Shown here piece after piece: positions 57,276 through 64,000 of a stretch of DNA of 64,000 bases (its first letter is position 1; each line of letters begins with the position of its first letter). Source of the DNA: Rhodoblastus sp963727035 (GTDB lineage: Bacteria; Pseudomonadota; Alphaproteobacteria; Rhizobiales; Beijerinckiaceae); contig CAVSEY010000005.1 in NCBI GenBank assembly GCA_963727035.1, forward strand, positions 1-64,000. Direction: 5' to 3'. The translations under genes were made by a program, and so were the position numbers. The notes below the pieces were generated by a model. It did no database searches, was not told the origin of the DNA, and saw nothing but the letters and a program-made list of their open reading frames with translations.

Positions 57276-59260
57276 GGGACGCCCCCGTCATCAGATAGAC
57301 CCGCACATGCGGCGTCGAAAAGGCCGGCCGCATCCGGGCGGTCCAGGCATTGGGCGCGTCGAAGGCCGGGTCATTCGCGGACACGACAATGGCGGCGAGA
57401 TCGCGCCGTTGCCGCGATCGCCCTGACCTTTTCGAGCGGCAATTCGCGGTCGGCGAAGATCGGCTCCATTTCCGCGATCCGCGCGTTGACCGCGCTTTCG
57501 GCGGCGCCGAACAGCTGACCGACGTCCCGATCGGCGACCGGCGTCGGGAAGACGCCATAGAGCCCGAAGTCGATCGACCGCCTCATGTCCGGCTGCGCCT
57601 GAACCAATGAGCCCTTCGGCAGGCTTTTGTCGAGCCAGAGCCAGGCCGCGCGCGAGTCGGCGGCGAGCGCCCGCTGGTTCTCGTTGCCGAAGCGCGCGAA
57701 GCGATCGTGGCCCAGTATGAAGAGGTTATAGCCGAAGCCCAGCGCCAGGCAGAACGCGGCGAGCGTGACCGTCCGCCAGCTATCGAAGAGCGCGCCCGCC
57801 CGGATCGCCGCGACCGTCCACACCAGCATCGCCGCCTGGGCGAACAGCATCGTGCGCCAGCCCAGATCGTTGTTGAGGATCGACGAGCGCAGGAAAGAGC
57901 CGATCAGGAAGGACGAGACCGTCGCGAGGACCAGGATCATTCCGAGGTCGTTCCTCAACCCCTTGCGGCCGGCCCTTTCCCAGAATGCGCCGGCGCCCAG
58001 GGCGAAAATGCCGAATTGAAAGGCGTAAATGATCAGCATCGTGACGACCTGCGCCGTGATCGTCATGACGGGACTGCCCGGGATGTCCGGAACTTTCTGG
58101 TGATTGCGCAGCGCGAATTCGATCGGCGACGGACCGGACATCCGTCCCATGAGGGTCATCAGCCAGGGCGCCGCGAGCACGCCGGCGCCGAGGCCCGCGG
58201 CGGCGAGATTGACCGCGTCCCACACGCGCCGGCCGATCAGCAGCGCGATCAGCCACAGGCCCGCCACCAGCGCCGCCGCCATGCCGACATAAATCGACAT
58301 GCCCGCCGTCGAGGCGAAGGCGAGCGCGGCGAGAAGCGTGCGGCGCGGGTCGAATTCCGCGGGCCGCGCCAGCGCCATGAAGCCGACAAAGGCGGCGACG
58401 AGCCCCGCGACGTGATGCGGCACCCAGATCGCGGACAACAGCCAGGGCGTGATCTCCTCCGCCCAGCCCTCGATATATTCCGGAAGCGAGCCTCGGACGT
58501 GAAAAGTGGCGTAGATCGGAATCAGGTCGAGGCCGGCGGTCATGAGCAGGACCGCGATCCAGAGCGTCGCCGAACGTCTGGAGGATTGCGCGCCGACCGC
58601 CTCGTCCACGCCGGAGCGTTTCCACAATTCATGCAGCAGCGCGAAAGCGGCGATCAGGGCGACGCTCGCCCCGGCATAGGCGGCATGACGGGCGCCTGCG
58701 CCGAACAAGGCCCCGGCGACGACATCGACCACGGCCGTCAGGGTATAATAGAAATAGTAATAGGAAACCTTGGCGCCGGGCGAGAAAAAGGTCGGGTTCC
58801 ACGGCGGCGTCGCGCTTTGCGCGATCGACCAGGTGGTTTCGGCATGTTTGACGTAATCGTCCGAGGTCGAGCTGTGAAACAGGCCCGATCCATGCGGCCA
58901 ATCGATCAGCAGCACGATCGCGACCGCGATCCAGGCCAGCGCGGCCAGCAGCCAGCCGATCTGCGCGCCGGAGGGCCGCCAGGCCGGGCCGCGCAGCAGG
59001 GCCGGCGCGCCGGCGGCCGTCGCCAGAGCCGCCGCCCCGACCATCGCCGCGACGCCGAAGCGCCCGGCGAGATCGAGCGTCACCGGGAGGCAGGCGAATC
59101 CGCAGAGCAGGGCCTGGCCGGCGCGCTCCAGACCGGCGGCGCCGTCGAATCCCGGAAAGCGAAGAAGCCGCGCGAAAAATGCGCCGCCGCCCAGCAACAG
59201 GAACAGGAAGATCAGGACAGAGCCGAAGGTCGCCCCGAAATCGAACCAGAAGAAACTCAT
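57262..59260 (-). pseudogene. Large polytopic membrane protein, frameshifted near its end
   Basis: From ATG 59260 there are about 630 residues with some 15 hydrophobic segments, including LIFLFLLLGGGAFFARLL, SSTSDDYVKHAETTW and LNNDLGWRTMLFAQAAML, up to ELPLEKVRAIAAT. After about 57400 the reading continues in another frame (RDLAAIVVSANDPAFDAPNA) to the stop at 57262. One surplus G is likely. The layout resembles GT-C-fold or similar polysaccharide membrane enzymes, but the family is unsure. The next gene overlaps the repaired stop, consistent with coupling. Confidence 0.68.
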
Positions 59261-59440
59261 CGGAACCCGGGGTTTTCGCGGATGACGGAGACTGACCGAA
59301 ATTCCTTGCAAAATTCTTGAGCGGCCGCTCCTCGCCGGCGCGGTAGGCAAATCTTAAACGCCGTCGCCTAACCTCGCCCGAGGCGCCAGAGCGCGTTCGT
59401 AAACAAAAGTCGCACGCGCTCGGCTATATCGTTGTTTACC

Positions 59441-59483
59441 GCATATTCCGATCCGAAAAGCGATCAACCTTTCGGGAATATGC
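59441..59483. repeat. Intergenic inverted repeat, 43 bp
   Basis: GCATATTCC and GGAATATGC are the outer arms, with CCGAAAAG and CTTTCGG as an inner pair. It lies 35 bases before the remnant glycosyltransferase and looks like a palindromic repeat element of the kind dispersed in alphaproteobacterial genomes. Confidence 0.65.
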
Positions 59484-59517
59484 TCTAACCGGGGGCGCCG
59501 GCGCGGAGAGTTCGCAC

Positions 59518-59757
59518 ATGACCAAGCTCGCGGCTGTGGACGAAGCGTGGCCGGCGGGAAACGACGTTTCCATCGTCATGCCGCGCCTCAACGAGGCGCT
59601 CAGCCTGCCGCATTGCATCGCCAACGCCCGCGAGGCTCTGGCGCAGATTCGCGACCCGCGCGCCGGAGGCGCTCGCGGGCGACGGCCTCCACCCCCGCGA
59701 GACGCCGCGAGCCCGCGGCGCCCCCTTGCCGTCTCGGCAACGCGCCGCGGCGATTGA
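59518..59757 (+). pseudogene. Family 2 glycosyltransferase remnant
   Basis: The first 45 residues read NDVSIVMPRLNEALSLPHCI and NAREALAQIRD, the nucleotide-binding start of a GT2 enzyme. After about 59660 the sequence is Arg/Pro-rich nonsense and stops at 59757. No later GT2 motif (DxD, catalytic Asp) is nearby. It is a truncated relic. Confidence 0.7.
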
Positions 59758-59791
59758 CGACGGGCGTTTTCCCAACTTCGCGAGACGAGAA

Positions 59792-61669
59792 ATGACCCAA
59801 GAGGCAGCCGCCACTTATGAAGCCCTTGCGCGGGCGGCGATCAATCTGACCCGTCGAACTCGACGGCGTATTTTTGGTCGCCGGGCTGTTCGGCTGTTGG
59901 CTCATCTTCCACCCCTACCATGGGAACGTTAGCGACGCCTATCTCTATGTCGGCCACGCCATGGCCGAGTTCGATGCGCACGGCGTTGGCCAGGACTGGA
60001 TGTTTCGTGACGACGGCCAGATGGGTTTTTCGGTCTTTCCGATCATCCTGCACTGGCTGATCGGCGCTTTCGGCCCGTCGGCGGCTTCGAAGGGCCTCGC
60101 CTTTTTCGCCCTTGTCATCTGGTTCACCGCTCTCGTGAGCTTGGCGTCGGCTTTGGGAGACGGCAGCCGGAAATGGCTTCTCGTCTTTTTCCCATGCTGG
60201 TGCGAAGCCAATATTCGCCTTTCAACATTTTCGTTGCCGAACCTCTCGCCATTCCTCGGCCTTTCGCCGAGGCCTTCGTTCTGTTTGCCCTCGCAAGCCT
60301 GCTCAAGGGAAAAGACGGAAGTGCGATCGCCTTGCTCACGATCGCCGCCGCGTTGCACCCGATCATGGCCCTGGCGGGGGTTGGCGTCTTGTTCCTGTTC
60401 AAGGGATGGGAAGACCGGCGCTGGCGGTCGGTCGCCATAGCCGCCGTCGCGGCTTTCCTTGCCGCCGCCGCCTTCAAACTTCCTTTCGCCAGCCGCCTGT
60501 TCATGCCAATGGACGTCGAATGGCGGCACAACGCTCGATCCAGGACTCTTCCCATCGTCATGGAACATCGACACGTTGGGCGTCGTACTGGTTGACTTGG
60601 CCACGCTGATGCTAGCCGGCTTGGCGCCTGCAGGGTGAGAAGCGTAGGCTTTTCTTCGCCACGGCGGCGGTCGCCGCTGGCGGCTTTGCGGCGTCCATAC
60701 TGTCCGGAGATTTGTTTTCCAGTCTGCTCGTCATTCAGGCCCAGCCCTGGCGCGCCGCCTGGCTCGCGAGGCGCCCTCGCGCCCTCCGCTATGGCCCTTC
60801 TGGCGCTGGATTCGAAAAGACGTCCGTCTTCCTGCTGGCTCGCGCCGAGTCTATTGGCCCTGGCGTGGGTGCATCTGCGCGGCGCGTGGTGCATTTTCTT
60901 TGTCCTCACCGCAGCCGTCGCAGAGATCGGAAAAAGCCGTTTCGGCGAAGCGCCCAGCCGGCGGCTCGCGCTCGCATCGCTGGCTATCGGCGCATTCGTC
61001 TCGATCTTCACCTTCTGGAACGCGTTGCAATCGCGACCCAAGCTCCTGAGCCCTTCAACGCGCTGCGAACGCTTGTGCTCTCGTACAACCTGCACTTCCT
61101 GCCCCTCGCCGCATTCGCCTGCCTTTTCGCTTTCGGATTCCTTCGGTCGCCGCCCCCGCTCAAAATCGGCTTCGGTCTCGTTTCCGCGGCGCTGGCGTTT
61201 GTGCTGTGGGACTGCCGGAACGATTACCGCCGAACGGTCGACGCCGGAGCGCCGCATTCCCGTATTCGCTTCGATCATTGCGCAACGGCCCGGGCGAAGT
61301 CTTCTGGGGCGACGGCGCGGACGAATCCTGGTACCTGCTCGGGCGACCGAATTGGCTAGCATCGATCCAGAGCTGGCCGATCGTCTTTTCGCGCGATCAC
61401 GCCATGATTTGGAGGGCGCGGAGCCGATCGCCTCCGCGCCCTCGGGCTGACGAAAAGGCGCGAGAACGGACGACGATCCGATCCTTTCCTCGCGGCGAAT
61501 CTGAGAGCCTTCTGCTCCAGCGCCGACGCGCCGTCCTGGGTCGTCTGGCCGCTCTACGACGGCGCGAAGCCCCCACCGGCGTCCCGCCTCGCGCGGTCTG
61601 GCGCGCTCCGCAGATCCGTCGGCGCCGGTTCTCAAGCAAGATCGCCAGGTTAAATGGAGGCTGACAACT
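59792..61669 (+). pseudogene. Degraded polytopic membrane protein (glycan-related), many frameshifts
   Basis: Coding sense jumps between all three plus frames. Pieces include MTQEAAATYEALARAAINLT (59792), SDAYLYVGHAMAEFDAHGVG (59928), AIALLTIAAALHPIMALAGV (60330), WNIDTLGVVLVDLATL (60560), ALAWVHLRGAWCIFFVLTAA (60860), RTLVLSYNLHFLPLAAFACL (61070) and EVFWGDGADESWYLLG (61290). At least six frameshifts separate them, so the gene is dead unless the sequence quality is very poor here. The intact protein would be a large hydrophobic membrane protein. Confidence 0.72.
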
Positions 61670-61776
61670 TCATACATTCTGTTGGCCTGCCGCAGCGGAA
61701 CCTCGTCGTAACGGCGGCGTCCCGTCGCCATTGCACGTCCCGGCTCCCGCGGCCATATTCGGCGCGGAGGCGAAAG

Positions 61777-62400
61777 ATGACCACATTCGACCGCAGGGGC
61801 CACTGGCAGGGCGTCTATACGGCCAAGGCCGAAACCGAGGTCAGCTGGTTCCAGGGCGCGCCCGCGCCGTCGCTCGACCTGCTGCGCCTCGCGGGCGCGG
61901 AACGCAATTGCGCGCTCGTCGACATCGGCGGCGGCGCGTCCCTACTGGTCGATCACCTGCTCGCCGAGGGCTTTTGCGACCTGACCGTGCTCGATCTCTC
62001 GCAGGCCGCGCTCGACAAGACGCGGGCGCGGCTGGGCGCAGCCGGCGCCGGCGTGGCCTGGATCGCCGGCGACGCGACCGAATGGACCCCGCCCAAAAGC
62101 TACGACGTCTGGCACGACCGCGCGGCCTTCCATTTCCTGACCGAGGCCGCCGACCGCGCCGCCTATATGAAGCGCCTGCGCCGCGCGCTGCGCGTCGGCG
62201 GCGCCGCGATTTTCGGCACATTCGCCCTCGACGGCCCGGAAAAATGCAGCGGCCTGCCAGTGATGCGCCATGACGCGGCCTCGCTCGCCGCCGCCCTCGG
62301 CCCCGGTTTCGAGCTTCTCGACGAACGGCGCCACGACCATCATACACCCGCCGGCGCGACCCAAAAGTTCCAGTTCAGCACGTTCCGCCGCGTCGCCTGA
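61777..62400 (+). CDS. Class I SAM-dependent methyltransferase
   Basis: The 207-residue protein starts at ATG 61777, with GGAGG six bases upstream. It has HWQGVYTAKAETEVSWFQ, motif I LVDIGGGASLLVDHLL, LDLSQAALDKTRARL and WHDRAAFHFLTEAADRAAY. It resembles thiopurine/tellurite-type methyltransferases. The substrate is unknown. Confidence 0.88.
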   Translation: MTTFDRRGHWQGVYTAKAETEVSWFQGAPAPSLDLLRLAGAERNCALVDIGGGASLLVDHLLAEGFCDLTVLDLSQAALDKTRARLGAAGAGVAWIAGDATEWTPPKSYDVWHDRAAFHFLTEAADRAAYMKRLRRALRVGGAAIFGTFALDGPEKCSGLPVMRHDAASLAAALGPGFELLDERRHDHHTPAGATQKFQFSTFRRVA

Positions 62401-62807
62401 ACCGGCTGGCCGCGCGCCATATGCGCCTTGCGTTTCGCGGGATTTGCGCTATAAGCCCGGCTTCGTCCTCCGGCCGGGGGCTGAACGGAAGGGCTTGTCA
62501 GCCAGGCGTTTCGCCGTCTTCCCGTGTTCCCGCCTTCGAAGGTTTTTATCGAGCGTCCGGCGTTTGCAGCCGGAGCGAGGTAAGAAAATGTACCGTCGGG
62601 CCTTTCTCCGGGCTCGAAGGGCTCCGCGCCGGAGACGACAGAAAACAACGCCAAGGACCGCTCGCGGTTCGCGGCGTCCGCGCTGGCAAGTTTTTGACGC
62701 TCGCTCTGGCGTGCGCCAACCGCTTGTGACGTCGCGGCGGCGGCCTGTTGCCGCCGGGCGCCTTTGCCGCCGGCAAAGGCTCTGCAAAAATAGAGAAAGG
62801 CAGATCA
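62401..62807. other. Leader region of rpsF
   Basis: These 407 bases precede rpsF and should carry its promoter and a structured 5' leader. No gene is convincing. One copy of the dispersed hairpin repeat is at 62699-62728. An rpsF-type leader motif that binds S6:S18 could lie in the last 150 bases, but I could not match it with confidence. Confidence 0.4.
62699..62728. repeat. Copy of the dispersed hairpin repeat
   Basis: GCTCGCTCTGGCGTGCGCCA followed by ACCGCTTGTG matches the copies at 50363 and 50407, with core stem TGGCG-TG-CGCCA. It lies 80 bases before rpsF. Confidence 0.8.
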
Positions 62808-63251
62808 ATGGCTCTTTATGAGCATGTTTACATTGCTCGTCCGGATCTCACCTCCCAGCAGGTCGAGGCCCTCAACGAGCAGTTCAAGGCGACCATCGCC
62901 AATCTCGGCGGTTCGGTCGGCAAGGTCGAATATTGGGGCGTCAAGTCCCTCGCCTATCGGATCAAGAAGAACCGCAAGGCGCATTTCACCCTGATCAATG
63001 TCGACGCTCCGCCGGCGGCGCTTGCGGAAGCCGAGCGCCAGTGGTCGATCAGCGAAAACGTGCTGCGCTTCATGACCATCCGCGTCGAGGCGCTGGAGGA
63101 CGGTCCGTCCGCCATGCTGCGCAAGCGTGACGATGACGACCGCGGCGAGCGCGGCGACCGCGGCGACCGTTTCGACCGCCCCGCCCGCAGCCCGGGCGGC
63201 CGCCCGCCGCGTCCGCGCCGTGAGGACACTGCCGAAGGAGGACAAATCTGA
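62808..63251 (+). CDS. rpsF: 30S ribosomal protein S6
   Basis: The 147-residue protein begins MALYEHVYIARPDLTSQQVE with the S6 fold through VLRFMTIRVEAL near residue 95. The C-terminal 40 residues are an Arg/Asp/Gly-rich tail common in alphaproteobacteria. ATG 62808 has AAAGG upstream. Its stop overlaps the rpsR ATG (TGATG). Confidence 0.97.
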   Translation: MALYEHVYIARPDLTSQQVEALNEQFKATIANLGGSVGKVEYWGVKSLAYRIKKNRKAHFTLINVDAPPAALAEAERQWSISENVLRFMTIRVEALEDGPSAMLRKRDDDDRGERGDRGDRFDRPARSPGGRPPRPRREDTAEGGQI

Positions 63252-63505
63252 TGACCGCCGCCGCAGCCGCCGCCGGCCCCGCCCGCCGCCCGTTCTTCCG
63301 CCGCCGCAAGACCTGCCCGTTCTCGGGCCCCAATGCGCCGAAGATCGACTACAAGGACACCCGTCTGCTGTCGCGCTACATTTCCGAGCGCGGCAAGATC
63401 GTGCCCTCGCGCATCACCGCCGTTTCGGCCAAGAAGCAGCGCGAACTGGCCAACGCCATCAAGCGCGCCCGCTTCCTCGGCCTTCTGCCCTACCTGATCG
63501 CGTAA
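63251..63505 (+). CDS. rpsR: 30S ribosomal protein S18
   Basis: The 84-residue protein has RRKTCPFSG, IDYKDTRLLSRYISERGKI and KRARFLGLLPYL, all standard S18 features. It is co-translated with rpsF, as S6 and S18 bind together in the small subunit. Confidence 0.97.
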   Translation: MTAAAAAAGPARRPFFRRRKTCPFSGPNAPKIDYKDTRLLSRYISERGKIVPSRITAVSAKKQRELANAIKRARFLGLLPYLIA

Positions 63506-63514
63506 CGACAAATC

Positions 63515-63537
63515 GCCGCGCCGAACGACGGCGCGGC
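63515..63537 (+). terminator. Hairpin after rpsR
   Basis: GCCGCGCCG and CGGCGCGGC form a 9-bp stem with loop AACGA, nine bases past the rpsR stop. The tail is CCTTCC, so termination would be partial, leaving read-through to the DUF2232 gene. Confidence 0.6.
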
Positions 63538-63609
63538 CCTTCCTGATAGTTGGGGCAGGCTCTGACCTGCCTCTAACCGCCCACGCCAGTGGCCACGGGA
63601 CAGCGAAAG

Positions 63610-64000
63610 ATGAACGACAACAATCCGCCGGCGTCATGGGCCGACCGGGCCGTGGGTCTGGGAGCCGGCCTCGCCGGCGCGCTACTGTTCGTCGTCTCGA
63701 CGCGGGGCTCCAGCCTCGCCGTGGCGCTCGCCTATTTCGCCCCCCTGCCGCTGATGATCGGCGCCGCCGGCTTTTCGCTGCCCGGCGCCCTGATCGGCGC
63801 GCTCATCGGCGCCGGCGTATTGCTGGCCGCCGCCCATGCGCCGCTCGCCCTGGCCTTCCTGTTCGGCTTCGCCGCGCCGGCCCTGGCGCTTGCGGCCATG
63901 ATCCAGTCCCCGCTGCCCTCGCGCGACCGCGGGGCCGCCGCCGAGCGCTTCGTATCGCCGGGCGAAATGCTGGAAACCATCATCCTTCTGTCCATCCTGG
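63610..64000 (+). CDS. DUF2232 family membrane protein, partial (3' end beyond window)
   Basis: The 130 visible residues have hydrophobic segments at about 14-30, 36-55, 60-75 and 80-98 and continue past the window edge. Its place just after rpsR, usually with rplI next, is typical of the DUF2232/YybS-like membrane protein in alphaproteobacteria. Its function is unknown. Confidence 0.75.
   Translation, partial: MNDNNPPASWADRAVGLGAGLAGALLFVVSTRGSSLAVALAYFAPLPLMIGAAGFSLPGALIGALIGAGVLLAAAHAPLALAFLFGFAAPALALAAMIQSPLPSRDRGAAAERFVSPGEMLETIILLSIL

Overview
The window is GC-rich, tightly packed and entirely chromosomal in character. Gene content points to an alphaproteobacterium of the order Hyphomicrobiales. 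The signs are an Irr-type iron regulator of the Fur family, hflKC, CcmI, a thiOSGE operon behind a TPP riboswitch, an AlkB hydroxylase, and the rpsF-rpsR-DUF2232 order. A family such as Beijerinckiaceae or Methylocystaceae is plausible but is inference. One tRNA (Lys, CTT) is present. I see no rRNA, CRISPR array, phage module or complete insertion sequence.

Layout. 1-2.6 kb: a cut-off 2OG-Fe(II) oxygenase and a glycosyltransferase. 2.6-5.4 kb: thiamin thiazole genes (thiO, thiS, thiG, thiE) under a TPP riboswitch. 5.5-6.1 kb: irr with an ICE-like palindrome. 6.1-7.7 kb: a polyprenyl glycosylphosphotransferase. 8.4-11.5 kb: a TerC-like protein and hflKC. 11.7-13.8 kb: tRNA-Lys, a broken PilZ gene, an orphan HypC-like gene and two unknowns. 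13.9-19.5 kb: a cytochrome c island made of ccmI, an outer-membrane cytochrome-porin fusion resembling Cyc2, and three diheme c4-like cytochromes. 19.5-25.1 kb: a complete biotin locus (bioD, A, B, F, a BioH-like esterase, bioC) with unusual overlaps. 25.1-34.6 kb: an IscA-like protein, radA, cvpA-purF-SDR, an MFS transporter, der with a TPR partner, and an AcfC-like binding protein. 34.8-40.1 kb: frameshifted trmFO, a two-component system with PepSY and COG4705 proteins, and a 272-bp MITE. 40.3-47.4 kb: phytoene-synthase-like, MBL-fold, tatD, metG, alkB, queA and a transglutaminase-like peptidase. 47.8-56.7 kb: EcsC, YjbQ, an atypical low-GC gene, tyrS, a papain-like protein, a frameshifted aminotransferase, a DsbA-like protein and an ABC-F ATPase. 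56.7-61.7 kb: a degraded stretch of membrane and glycosyltransferase genes. 61.8-64 kb: a methyltransferase, rpsF, rpsR and the start of a DUF2232 protein.

The most notable system is the cytochrome island. It has an N-terminal single-heme domain joined to a beta-barrel, three secreted diheme cytochromes and a cytochrome maturation factor, which together could move electrons across the outer membrane and periplasm. The most notable sequence oddity is in the essential GTPase Der. Its second G domain carries four in-frame 42-bp repeats related to a hairpin repeat found at three other sites in the window.

At least five genes are broken by what looks like one surplus base: PilZ, trmFO, an aminotransferase and two membrane proteins. 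One more locus is broken many times. The frameshifts concentrate in 52.7-61.7 kb. They may be real decay or base-insertion errors in the assembly, and the sequence alone cannot separate the two.
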